From contig JANQRS010000036.1 of assembly GCA_028284445.1 (NCBI GenBank), positions 120,599 to 184,598 on the forward strand: a stretch of DNA of 64,000 bases, written 5' to 3'. This document shows positions 53,163 to 61,398 of the stretch, piece after piece. The number at the start of each line of letters is the position of its first letter. Within the stretch, counting starts at the first letter, position 1. The notes below the pieces were generated by a model that saw only the letters and a list, made by a program, of their open reading frames with translations, had not been told where the DNA came from and made no database searches. The position numbers and the translations under genes were made by a program. The DNA is from Calditrichia bacterium. GTDB lineage: Bacteria; Calditrichota; Calditrichia; RBG-13-44-9; J075.

Positions 53163-53933
53163 ATGCGAGAACTGCGCAGTTCAGTTCTAAAAACTTTCGC
53201 TATCCTGGAATTTTTCACTGCCCAAAAAACGGAATGGGGGGTGACAGAGCTTGCCAGCGCAGCTGGTTCCAACAAGAGCACTGTTTATCGTTTCCTGGCA
53301 GATCTGGAGCAACTCGGGATTCTCCACAAGAATCCACTTACCGAAAAATATAGTCTTGGCTTGAAGCTTTTTGAATTGGGTAACCGGGTTCCGCTAAAAT
53401 CTGCATTTGTCAACATAATCCACCCTGAACTTGTCGCTGTTGCCCGCCGAATCACAGAAACGGTTCATATGGCAATGCTGAAGAATCAGCAGGTCTTTTT
53501 TGTCGATAAGGTCGAAAGCCCGCAAGGGCTTCGAATTAGCAGCCATATCGGCAGCTATAGCCCGGCATATGCGACGGCCCTTGGCAAAGTGCTTTTAGCT
53601 TTTCTACCGGAAGACATTCAACTCCAGACGCTTAACACTATAATGGAAACGCCAAAATCCTTTACCCGAAATACAATTACAGATATACTGCCTTTGAAAG
53701 AAGAATTAGCAAATGTCAGGGCGCAGCAATATGCTATTGATCGGGAAGAATTTGAAATTGGCTTAATTTGCGTGGCTATACCGGTGTTTAACCAGAAGAG
53801 CCAGGTTGTGGCAAGCCTCAGTGCTTCCGGGCCGGCTAACCGTTTTAAAGAATCAGAAGTCGTGAATTATGTGTCCCTCCTGAAGGCCGGGGCCGATGCG
53901 ATGCGAGAAAAAATCGGCCATTTCAGTCCTTGA
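53163..53933 (+). CDS. IclR-family regulator of the kynurenine operon
   Basis: Transcriptional regulator of 256 residues. The N-terminal winged helix-turn-helix (about 5-65) reads VTELASAAGSNKSTVYRFLA. The C-terminal IclR effector domain (about 75-250) includes SPAYATALGKVLLAF and FEIGLICVAIPVF. ATG 53163 was preferred to TTG 53130 because it starts the family-conserved part. It is 75 bases upstream of the 3-hydroxyanthranilate dioxygenase gene on the same strand, so control of that operon by kynurenine or 3-hydroxyanthranilate is likely but inferred. Confidence 0.92.
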   Translation: MRELRSSVLKTFAILEFFTAQKTEWGVTELASAAGSNKSTVYRFLADLEQLGILHKNPLTEKYSLGLKLFELGNRVPLKSAFVNIIHPELVAVARRITETVHMAMLKNQQVFFVDKVESPQGLRISSHIGSYSPAYATALGKVLLAFLPEDIQLQTLNTIMETPKSFTRNTITDILPLKEELANVRAQQYAIDREEFEIGLICVAIPVFNQKSQVVASLSASGPANRFKESEVVNYVSLLKAGADAMREKIGHFSP

Positions 53934-54008
53934 CTGGGGTTCGGCCTCATCGATAATGAGAGATAGTATTTTTCATATATATTCACCTCCAAAACAAAGG
54001 AAAAACCC

Positions 54009-54524
54009 ATGGCAAAGTTACCACCTGCTATCAATTTCAAATCCTGGATTGAGGAAAATCGTCATTTGTTGAAACCGCCGGTTGGCAACAAAGCCATTTA
54101 TAATGATGATTTCATTGTTATGGTTGTTGGCGGGCCAAATTCGCGAAAAGATTATCATCTGAACAAAACGCCGGAATTCTTTTATCAGGTTGAGGGAGAT
54201 ATTGTTCTGAAAGTCATTGAGGATGGTGAGCCGAAAGACATCCATATCCGTGAAGGGGAGGTGTTCTTCCTTCCGGCAAATATTCCACATTCTCCCCAGC
54301 GCGGTGCAAATACCATTGGTCTGGTAATTGAACAGCGCAGGGCGGAAGGGATGGAAGACGGCTTGGCCTGGTTTTGCGAAAGTTGCAACAACAAGCTGTA
54401 CGAAGAACCCTTCACATTGCAAAATATCGAGACGGATTTGCCGAAAATCTTCAACAACTATTATTCGGATGAATCCTTGTTGACCTGTGATGCCTGTGGC
54501 GCAAAAATGGAAAAACCGGCCTGA
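54009..54524 (+). CDS. nbaC: 3-hydroxyanthranilate 3,4-dioxygenase
   Basis: Cupin iron dioxygenase that opens the ring of 3-hydroxyanthranilate to 2-amino-3-carboxymuconate semialdehyde. The 171 residues match bacterial enzymes. Iron ligands H50, E56 and H94 and substrate residues R46, R98 and E108 are all in place. The C-terminal rubredoxin-like site has cysteines C123, C126, C160 and C163, typical of the bacterial type. AAAGGAAA precedes the ATG. It is the first gene of the kynurenine operon, and the decarboxylase gene starts four bases after its stop. Confidence 0.97.
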   Translation: MAKLPPAINFKSWIEENRHLLKPPVGNKAIYNDDFIVMVVGGPNSRKDYHLNKTPEFFYQVEGDIVLKVIEDGEPKDIHIREGEVFFLPANIPHSPQRGANTIGLVIEQRRAEGMEDGLAWFCESCNNKLYEEPFTLQNIETDLPKIFNNYYSDESLLTCDACGAKMEKPA

Positions 54525-54528
54525 TAAG

Positions 54529-55617
54529 ATGCATACTGTACGTATAAATGGTCATTCCCACCTGCTGCCGTATCCGGAACAGATTCCTTCCTTTATGAAG
54601 GAGAAGGAGATTTTCTGGATCGATGAAGATCGCCAGTATATGCGCCAGAAGAACTGGCGGCGTCCCATCACCTCGTCCAGTTTCTTCCTCCAGGAAAAGC
54701 TGGAGTGGATGGGGGAAAATGAAATTGATCATGCCGTTATTCTGAATCTCTCGCAGCTATATGGCAACGGCTTAACGATGAACGAGCTGAAGCAGGCTTT
54801 GCGTTTTCAAAACGACTTTAATGCCCAGGTGCAGCAAGATTATCCCGACAAATTCACTTGCGGCTTTGTTGTACATGCCGGATTTGTCCAGGGAGCGCTT
54901 TGGGAAATAGAGCGCTGCGTGGAAGAAACCAATTTGAGAGTGTTATGCCTCCCGACGCATTATATGGATACCATCGGTCAGTGGCAGGGCATTATCAATG
55001 AAAATACCGAGCCAATTTTTGAACTGGCCAACAAATATGGCCTGGCAATCGAAATTCATCCGTACGATGGGGAAAAATTCATTGCCCTGGAAAGCACCTC
55101 CTGGCGATTTCATTTGATTTGGATGCTCGCTCAGTGTGCAGATGCATATCACTTTTATACCCTGAACGGATATTTTGAAAAATTTCCCAACATTCGGGTG
55201 TGCTTTGCACACGGTGGTCAATTGGTGCAGGTGAATTATGGTCGTCGGGTGCAGGGATACGACGGGCGGCCGGACCTGTTCGAGGGTAAAATGCCCCCGA
55301 AACGATCATTGGGACATCCGAATATCTATTTTGATACCCTGGTGCATGATACCCTCTCCCTTGATCTTATGATCAAGCGGCAAAGAGGAACCGATCAGAT
55401 TATCATGGGGCTGGATGATCCTTATCCACTTGGTGAAATGGAAAGTGAGCGACAATCCTCCTATCCCGGAAAACTGCTTGATCTGGCCCTCGACGAGGGC
55501 ATCATCACCGAGGAGCAGCATTGCGATATTTGGTCGACAAATGTGGCGCGTTGGCTCTATGGCAGTGAACAACATACTTTTTTGAACAATCTCCGCAAAC
55601 AAAAACAGGCAACATGA
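54529..55617 (+). CDS. nbaD: 2-amino-3-carboxymuconate-6-semialdehyde decarboxylase (ACMSD)
   Basis: Zinc amidohydrolase-superfamily decarboxylase that converts ACMS to 2-aminomuconate semialdehyde and so diverts it from quinolinate. The 362-residue protein begins MHTVRINGHSH, with metal ligands H9 and H11 at the same positions as in Pseudomonas ACMSD. The further ligands lie in EIHPYDG, CFAHGG and MGLDDPYPLG. ATG 54529 follows the dioxygenase stop by four bases; a longer frame from 54487 would run inside that gene. The stop overlaps the kynureninase start (ATGA). Its presence shows that the operon is catabolic rather than for NAD synthesis. Confidence 0.96.
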   Translation: MHTVRINGHSHLLPYPEQIPSFMKEKEIFWIDEDRQYMRQKNWRRPITSSSFFLQEKLEWMGENEIDHAVILNLSQLYGNGLTMNELKQALRFQNDFNAQVQQDYPDKFTCGFVVHAGFVQGALWEIERCVEETNLRVLCLPTHYMDTIGQWQGIINENTEPIFELANKYGLAIEIHPYDGEKFIALESTSWRFHLIWMLAQCADAYHFYTLNGYFEKFPNIRVCFAHGGQLVQVNYGRRVQGYDGRPDLFEGKMPPKRSLGHPNIYFDTLVHDTLSLDLMIKRQRGTDQIIMGLDDPYPLGEMESERQSSYPGKLLDLALDEGIITEEQHCDIWSTNVARWLYGSEQHTFLNNLRKQKQAT

Positions 55618-56891
55618 TCCAAAATAAGCAAGAAAACACCGCTGCTTATGCAAAATTGATGGACGAACAAGATCCGCTGCGGAAATATCGTTCTCAATTC
55701 CATTTACCGCTTCAGGAAGACGGCGAACCGTATATATACATGTGCGGCAATTCTCTTGGGCTTCAGCCGAAGGGCACAGCTGTCGCGGTACGCCGGGAAC
55801 TGCGAGATTGGCAAAATTTGGGCGTAGAGGGGCATGTGCATGGAAAGACGCCCTGGCTGCCTTTTCACGAATCGCTGACCGAAGCGATGGCGAATTTGGT
55901 TGGCGCCAAGCCGGAAGAAGTGGTGGTGATGAATACGCTCACCGTCAATTTGCATCTCATGATGGCTTCGTTCTATCGGCCGCGGGGAAAGCGGAGAAAG
56001 GTAATGATTGAAGCTGATGCATTTCCTTCCGATAAATATGCCGTCGAATCACAAATTGCTTTGCGCGGTCTGAACCGTGAAGACTGTCTCATCGAACTCC
56101 AACCGAGAAAAGGCGAGTTCTGTTTACGGGCAGAGGATATCCACTCAGCGATTGAAAAATTCGGCGATGAAGTAGCTTTGATCATGCTTGGCAATACCAA
56201 TTATTACACCGGGCAATATTTCGACATGAAGCAAATAAGCGAGTGGGGACATGCCAAAGGATGCTTTGTCGGATTTGATTGTGCACATGGCGCCGGTAAT
56301 TTGCCCCTGCATCTACATGATTCCGGATGTGATTTTGCTGTTTGGTGCAATTATAAATATCTGAACTCCGGTCCCGGCGGTCTTGGCAGCGCATTTATTC
56401 ATGAACGGCATATCGGGAACAAGGAGATGCCTCGCCTGAGCGGATGGTGGGGACACAACAAGAAAACGCGCTTCAATATGCGTGCGGACTTCGATCCGAT
56501 TCCGACTGCGGAAGGGTGGCAATTAAGCAATCCGCCGATCCTGGCGATGGCCGCAGTTTGGGCGTCACTGCAACTGTTCGAAAAGGCCGGGATAGAGAAC
56601 CTTCGGCAAAAGGCGATATCCTTGACCGCTTACCTCGAGCAGCTGGTCTCGTCGCTGGGAGAGGATGTCATTGAAATTATTACCCCGAGTGATCCTGGGC
56701 AGCGTGGATCACAGTTGTCGATCCGTGTAAAGAATGCAGATAAGGCGCTTTTTGGCCGAATATCGCAACGTGGCGTGATTTCCGATTGGCGGGAACCGGA
56801 CGTCATTCGCGTGGCGCCGGTGCCCTTTTATAATTCATACGAAGATGTGTATCGTTTTTATGCGGTTTTGAAAGAAGCGCTTTCAATGTAG
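55614..56891 (+). CDS. kynU: Kynureninase
   Basis: PLP enzyme that cleaves 3-hydroxykynurenine (and kynurenine) to 3-hydroxyanthranilate (or anthranilate) and alanine. It has 425 residues. The PLP lysine K248 lies in CNYKYLNSGPGG. FDCAHGAGN contains the aspartate that binds the pyridine nitrogen, and MCGNSLGLQPKGT is the conserved N-terminal motif. It is translationally coupled to the ACMSD gene by a four-base overlap. A family-B palindrome follows. Confidence 0.97.
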   Translation: MIQNKQENTAAYAKLMDEQDPLRKYRSQFHLPLQEDGEPYIYMCGNSLGLQPKGTAVAVRRELRDWQNLGVEGHVHGKTPWLPFHESLTEAMANLVGAKPEEVVVMNTLTVNLHLMMASFYRPRGKRRKVMIEADAFPSDKYAVESQIALRGLNREDCLIELQPRKGEFCLRAEDIHSAIEKFGDEVALIMLGNTNYYTGQYFDMKQISEWGHAKGCFVGFDCAHGAGNLPLHLHDSGCDFAVWCNYKYLNSGPGGLGSAFIHERHIGNKEMPRLSGWWGHNKKTRFNMRADFDPIPTAEGWQLSNPPILAMAAVWASLQLFEKAGIENLRQKAISLTAYLEQLVSSLGEDVIEIITPSDPGQRGSQLSIRVKNADKALFGRISQRGVISDWREPDVIRVAPVPFYNSYEDVYRFYAVLKEALSM

Positions 56892-56911
56892 ATATCAGTC
56901 ATACGGCGCTT

Positions 56912-56953
56912 GTCCCCCCTCTATCTCCCACCGGGGGGAGATAGAGGGGGGAT
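56912..56953. repeat. Palindrome of family B inside the kynurenine operon
   Basis: GTCCCCCCTCTATCTCCC and its complement form a hairpin in the 94-base gap between kynureninase and the RidA-type gene. It may affect relative expression of the two halves of the operon. Confidence 0.87.
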
Positions 56954-56985
56954 GAACTCACGAAGATTTTCGAAAGGAAGAACAT

Positions 56986-57417
56986 ATGTCCGACCAGAAA
57001 AACCTGAATTCATCCCGAGCACCAGAGCCGGTTGGACTGTATCCGCATGCCCGGAGAGTGGGCAATTTTTTATTCCTCTCCGGCGTTGGTCCGCGTGAGC
57101 GGGGGAGTCAGCAAATCCCGGGCGTCACATTAAATGACGTCGGAGAGATCGAATCATATGATATCGAAGCGCAGTGCCATTCCGTATTCAAAAATATTCG
57201 CTATATCCTGGAAGATGCCGGGTCTTCCTGGGAGCAGATTGTTGATGTTACAGTTTTTCTGACGAATATGAAGGCGGATTTCAAAACCTACAATCGCATT
57301 TATGCCGCCTATTTTAAAGATAATCTCCCATGCCGGACAACGGTAGAAATCAATGCGCTACCAACGCCAATTGCCATCGAGCTAAAGGTCATTGCAACGA
57401 TTGATGACGTTGCATAA
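56986..57417 (+). CDS. RidA-family 2-aminomuconate deaminase
   Basis: YjgF/YER057c/UK114-family protein (143 residues) that most likely deaminates 2-aminomuconate to 2-oxo-3-hexenedioate (4-oxalocrotonate), as NbaF-type proteins do in bacterial 2-nitrobenzoate and kynurenine pathways. The arginine in PCRTTVEI that holds the substrate carboxylate is conserved, with LFLSGVGPRERG and VTVFLTNMKADF as family motifs. General RidA enamine/imine deaminases share these features, so the specific role depends on the operon context. GAAAGGAAG precedes the ATG. Confidence 0.87.
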   Translation: MSDQKNLNSSRAPEPVGLYPHARRVGNFLFLSGVGPRERGSQQIPGVTLNDVGEIESYDIEAQCHSVFKNIRYILEDAGSSWEQIVDVTVFLTNMKADFKTYNRIYAAYFKDNLPCRTTVEINALPTPIAIELKVIATIDDVA

Positions 57418-57443
57418 ACAATTCCACTCACTTAGAACGATCA

Positions 57444-58790
57444 ATGGACACTCAAAATAAAATTATCATCGTTGGTGCTGGGTTGTGTGGCTCGCTGCTG
57501 GCGATTCGTTTGGCGCAGCGGAATTTCAACGTTACTGTGTACGAGAAACGACCCGATATGCGTGGCGGTAAGCAGGCCGCTGGACGTTCCATCAATCTGG
57601 CCCTTTCGGCGCGAGGCTTGCTGGCACTGGATAGCGCCGGTCTAAAATCGGCTATCCTGGAAAAGTGCATACCGATGCGCGGACGCATGATTCACGCGCC
57701 CGGAGAAACGCCCTTTCTCTCGCCTTATAGCGGCCGGTCGGGCGACTACATCAATTCCGTTTCTCGGCCGGGATTAAATACTGCTTTGGTAGAAGCCGCT
57801 GATCGCTATTCGCAGATTTCCCTCAATTTCAATACGCCGGTGATAGACGTTGACTTGCAGCATGCCAAAATACGGTATAAGCAGAATGGCCAGCTACTCG
57901 AGGATCAAGGCGCCATTGTTATTGGAACCGATGGGGCCGGTTCAGCCGTGCGTCGCAGCATGATGGGACAATCACCGGAATTGCTCTTCAATTATTCGCA
58001 GGATTTTCTCCGTCACGGCTATAAGGAATTGAGCATTCGCGCAGCTGACGATGGCGGATGGCAAATCGAGAAAGAAGTGCTGCATATTTGGCCTCGTGGT
58101 AACTTCATGATCATTGCCCTGCCGAACCTGGACGGCAGTTTTACCCTAACCATGTTCCACCCGTTTGACTCCGAAGTCGGATTCGATAGTCTCAAAACAG
58201 AAGATGCGGTTCAGGCGTTCTTCGAGCGATATTACCCGACCTTGTTGCCCTACATCCCTGAGTATCAGGAAGAGTTTGCTGCCAACCCGGTTGGCACGCT
58301 GGGTACCATCAAGTGTTATCCCTGGCAGGCATATGGGAAAGCCTTGATTATGGGAGATGCTTCTCATGCGATTGTGCCATTCTATGGTCAGGGAATGAAT
58401 GCATCCCTTGAAGACGTGCGAATCTTCGACGGCATCCTGGCGCAATATGCGCCTGATTGGGATAAGGTTTTCACGCTATTTCAGGACGAACGAAAAGCCA
58501 ATGCAGATGCTATTGCGGATCTGGCAATCGATAATTTTTTTGAAATGCGCGATCGGGTTGATGATCTCAATTTTATTCGCAAGCGCAAAATCGAGCTGGA
58601 ATTGGAACAGCAATTCCCGGACTATTACTCAAAGTATTCGCTGGTAACTTTCAGACCGGAACTGCCCTATTCAGAAGCAATGAAACTTGGCAGAAAACAG
58701 GACGAATTCTTGTTGGATATCTGCAGCAGAGACGGATTTGATGAGATCCCGCTGGCAGAATACTACCAGCGCTTGAAAAGCCTGACTTGA
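57444..58790 (+). CDS. kmo: Kynurenine 3-monooxygenase
   Basis: FAD-dependent aromatic hydroxylase that makes 3-hydroxykynurenine using NADPH and oxygen. The 448 residues match bacterial KMO. IIIVGAGLCGSLLA is the FAD-binding Rossmann motif, AAGRSINLALSARG is the KMO-specific segment, and GDASHAIVPFYGQGMN is the second FAD motif. RPGLN and the Arg/Tyr residues after it are consistent with kynurenine binding. Bacterial forms lack a strong C-terminal membrane anchor, as here. It lies 26 bases after the RidA gene. Confidence 0.96.
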   Translation: MDTQNKIIIVGAGLCGSLLAIRLAQRNFNVTVYEKRPDMRGGKQAAGRSINLALSARGLLALDSAGLKSAILEKCIPMRGRMIHAPGETPFLSPYSGRSGDYINSVSRPGLNTALVEAADRYSQISLNFNTPVIDVDLQHAKIRYKQNGQLLEDQGAIVIGTDGAGSAVRRSMMGQSPELLFNYSQDFLRHGYKELSIRAADDGGWQIEKEVLHIWPRGNFMIIALPNLDGSFTLTMFHPFDSEVGFDSLKTEDAVQAFFERYYPTLLPYIPEYQEEFAANPVGTLGTIKCYPWQAYGKALIMGDASHAIVPFYGQGMNASLEDVRIFDGILAQYAPDWDKVFTLFQDERKANADAIADLAIDNFFEMRDRVDDLNFIRKRKIELELEQQFPDYYSKYSLVTFRPELPYSEAMKLGRKQDEFLLDICSRDGFDEIPLAEYYQRLKSLT

Positions 58791-58821
58791 TATTTCCTCA
58801 CTTTCCGAAGGAAGGCCTCTC

Positions 58822-60267
58822 ATGAAGTTGCTTCAAAATTTCATCGGTGGAGAGCTCTGCGCACCGGTTTCGTCAGCATACCTGGATGTCTACAATCCTG
58901 CAAGCGGTCAGGTCTATGCAAAGGTCCCCGATTCAGATAAGCGCGATGTGGATGCTGCCTGCGCGGCAGCGGAGAAAGCATTCCCGCAATGGGCAGCAAC
59001 ATCAGTCGATGAGCGCAGCCGTATTCTTAGCCGAATTGCTGATTTGATCGAGGCGCGACATGAGGAGTTGGCTCAAGCGGAATCGCTGGACAATGGTAAG
59101 CCGCTTTGGCTGGCAAGAAAGGTGGACATACCCAGAGCAAGCAGCAATTTTCGCTTCTTTTCACACGCCATAACCCAATTCGCCAGTGCCGCCCATGAAA
59201 TGACCGATGCCATCAATTATACGCTGCGACAACCGCTTGGCGTGGTCGGGACAATATCGCCCTGGAACCTGCCGCTTTATCTTTTTACCTGGAAAGTAGC
59301 GCCGGCGATTGCCGCCGGTAATACAGTGATCGCCAAGCCCTCTGAGGTCACGCCGATGACTGCCTACCTGCTCTCGGAAATTTGCCGGGAAGCCCGACTG
59401 CCGCCCGGTGTGTTGAATATTGTCCACGGGGAAGGGCCAAAGGTTGGCAGCGAACTCACAAAACATCCGCTGGTGAAGGCCATATCTTTTACCGGTAGCA
59501 CTCGTGTTGGCCGCGAGATTGCCACTGTGGCTGCCCCAATGTTTAAGAAAATCTCTCTGGAGATGGGCGGGAAGAATCCCAACATCATCTTTGCCGATTG
59601 CAATTATGGGAAGATGCTTGATACCACCCTGCGCTCATCTTTTGCCAACCAGGGACAAATCTGCCTTTGTGGTTCGCGGATATTCGTTGAGGCCTCAATT
59701 TATAAACAATTTAAAGCCGATTTTGTTACGCGCACAAAGGCAGTGAAAGTGGGGCCGCCAACAGATCCTGAGAGCAAATTGGGAGCGATCGTGTCCAGGG
59801 CGCATTACGAGAAAATTCTCTCACATATTGAGTTGGCAAAAGAAGAGGGTGGGATAATCCTCTGTGGTGGAGAAGCAGTCTTTCCAAATGGTTATGAAAG
59901 GGGTTGGTATATTTCACCGACCATCATTGAAGGGTTGGATGTGGATTGCCGGACCAACCAGGAGGAAATTTTTGGACCGGTTGTGACAATTATGCCGTTC
60001 GAAAACGAGTCGCAGGTATTGACCCTGGCCAATAGTAGTGAGTATGGGTTGTCATGCACGCTATGGACGGAGAACCTGAGCCGCGCGAAGCGAATGGCTC
60101 GGAATATTCACGCGGGGATTGTCTGGATCAACACCTGGCTGCTACGCGATCTTCGCACACCTTTTGGTGGGGTGAAAAATTCTGGTGTTGGCAGGGAAGG
60201 CGGCTTCGAGGCCCTGCGTTTTTTTACAGAGCCGAAGAATGTGTGTATACAGTTTGAGAATAGTTAA
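58822..60267 (+). CDS. 2-aminomuconate-6-semialdehyde dehydrogenase
   Basis: Aldehyde dehydrogenase (481 residues) that oxidises 2-aminomuconate semialdehyde to 2-aminomuconate with NAD+. E247 (SLEMGGKNP) and the nucleophile C281 (GQICLCGSR) are visible, together with TISPWNLPLY and the cofactor loop FTGSTRVG. GQICLC resembles the ALDH8/AMSDH group, and the arginines in KVDIPRASSNFRFF sit where AMSDH binds the substrate carboxylate. It ends the kynurenine operon, 31 bases after kmo. A family-A repeat follows. Confidence 0.93.
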   Translation: MKLLQNFIGGELCAPVSSAYLDVYNPASGQVYAKVPDSDKRDVDAACAAAEKAFPQWAATSVDERSRILSRIADLIEARHEELAQAESLDNGKPLWLARKVDIPRASSNFRFFSHAITQFASAAHEMTDAINYTLRQPLGVVGTISPWNLPLYLFTWKVAPAIAAGNTVIAKPSEVTPMTAYLLSEICREARLPPGVLNIVHGEGPKVGSELTKHPLVKAISFTGSTRVGREIATVAAPMFKKISLEMGGKNPNIIFADCNYGKMLDTTLRSSFANQGQICLCGSRIFVEASIYKQFKADFVTRTKAVKVGPPTDPESKLGAIVSRAHYEKILSHIELAKEEGGIILCGGEAVFPNGYERGWYISPTIIEGLDVDCRTNQEEIFGPVVTIMPFENESQVLTLANSSEYGLSCTLWTENLSRAKRMARNIHAGIVWINTWLLRDLRTPFGGVKNSGVGREGGFEALRFFTEPKNVCIQFENS

Positions 60268-60308
60268 TAGTACGATTGCTTGCTTAAAATGTCCAGAGGG
60301 CGAACAAC

Positions 60309-60475
60309 TAAAACCGTTTAACACTGATCCTCACAGATGAAGAATAGTCCACACGGCTGAATGATGATTAAGAGGCTCAGGAGGAAGCAAATGGCCCATA
60401 TTTGTTCCTTCTTGTCCGTTTTTTCATCTGCGTTTATCCGTGAAAATCCGTGTGCATCTGTGTTGAAGGTTTTGG
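60309..60475. repeat. Degenerate copy of palindromic family A
   Basis: The left arm (60310-60340, AAACCGTTTAACACTGATCC then TCACAGATG) and the right arm (60424-60475, CATCTGCGTTTATCCGTGAA to TGTTGAAGGTTTTGG) are imperfectly complementary, as in the inner arms of the element at 7557. The outer GACAGGAT arms are missing. It fills the gap between the dehydrogenase and the minus-strand lysine-rich gene. Confidence 0.75.
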
Positions 60476-60509
60476 AGCTTTCGTATTGCATAGCCCGAAT
60501 GTGCCGTCA

Positions 60510-61082
60510 CTACTTTTTCGACTTAGACTTTTTCCGGTTCTTCTTGCCCTTCTTTGATTTCTTGGACTTGCCGGATTTCTTCTTGCCTTTTTTATCTTTC
60601 TTGGGCTTGTCTTTATCCTTTTTCTTCTTCTTGCCCTTATTTTTCCTGGCTGTTTTGTCCTCTTTACCCTTCTTTTTACCAGCTTTTTTATCAGCGCCTT
60701 TTTTATCCGCGGACTTCTTTTTCGGACTATCTGATTTTGCCTCAGCGCCTTTGGCACCATCAGCAACTGTTTCAGCCTTTGCCTCTTTCTGAGGTTTGGC
60801 GCTGCCATTGGCAGTTGATGTTGATACGCTATTTGCTGCATCCGGGAAAATCGCCAGGCGTTGTTGCCTGAATTTACGCAGCCAATACTGCACCTGTCCT
60901 ACGCTCAATCCCGCTTCCTTTGCAGCAGAAGCCTGTGTATGACCATTGTCAACCGCTAGGATCGCCAACGCTCTTTCGCGATTCGGGCTGGGCCCTTGAC
61001 TAACTGCCTGACAAAGTTGGCGCTCCTTTTCGGATAGCAGTCTGCTTTTTCCGGCAGTACTGTTTTTGTTGCCTGAAGCCAT
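60510..61082 (-). CDS. Helix-turn-helix protein with histone-H1-like lysine-rich tail
   Basis: A 190-residue basic protein. Residues about 20-80 (ERALAILAVDNGHTQASAAK and AGLSVGQVQYWLRKFRQQ) look like the helix-turn-helix of IS630-type transposases or related regulators. A linker rich in Ala, Ser and acidic residues follows, then a tail (119-190) with 40 lysines in 72 residues, arranged like the C-terminal tail of histone H1. No DDE catalytic domain is present. It probably binds DNA, with the tail giving non-specific or condensing contacts. The coding strand was chosen because it gives a start, a folded domain and a plausible tail; the opposite frame reads only Phe/Leu/Ser. Exact function unknown. 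Confidence 0.8.
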   Translation of the reverse strand: MASGNKNSTAGKSRLLSEKERQLCQAVSQGPSPNRERALAILAVDNGHTQASAAKEAGLSVGQVQYWLRKFRQQRLAIFPDAANSVSTSTANGSAKPQKEAKAETVADGAKGAEAKSDSPKKKSADKKGADKKAGKKKGKEDKTARKNKGKKKKKDKDKPKKDKKGKKKSGKSKKSKKGKKNRKKSKSKK

Positions 61083-61398
61083 ATATAAACCCTCGTTTTT
61101 AAATCAATATTGCCCGCAGCACGATGCTCTGGCGTTAACCGGGTCACGAAATGAAAAATGATATTACAGATGCGCTGCATTTAGACTTCGACCAAATTAG
61201 AGAAATGCTGAGATAATTACAAGCGGCATTCTCCAATTGAATTTCCGGACTGGAAAATCGCCCGGATTCAGCCTGTGTTTAGATAATACCTGGCACTAAT
61301 TCTAAGCCTGGAAAGAGGCGGTTTGAAATTTAGGAATTAGTTTGTAAAATAGAAGCCTGTCAATCAGCAATGAACTGCCAACCTAAAGCGACCGGTGA
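61083..61398. promoter_or_regulatory. Divergent intergenic region before the fructan operon
   Basis: No gene is seen in these 316 bases. They separate the minus-strand lysine-rich gene from GH32 on the plus strand and must carry both promoters. An imperfect inverted repeat, CTAATTCTAA (61296-61305) and TTAGGAATTAG (61330-61340), lies about 60-100 bases before GH32 and could be an operator. No regulator gene accompanies the operon in the window. Confidence 0.35.

Noticed and set aside
53163..60267. NAD de novo synthesis from tryptophan
   Set aside because: ACMSD, aminomuconate semialdehyde dehydrogenase and the deaminase direct flux away from quinolinate, and no quinolinate phosphoribosyltransferase gene is present.
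60361..60792. Plus-strand gene opposite the lysine-rich protein
   Set aside because: It encodes only Phe/Leu/Ser-rich sequence, the mirror of AAG/AAA lysine codons on the other strand, and overlaps a degenerate repeat at its start.
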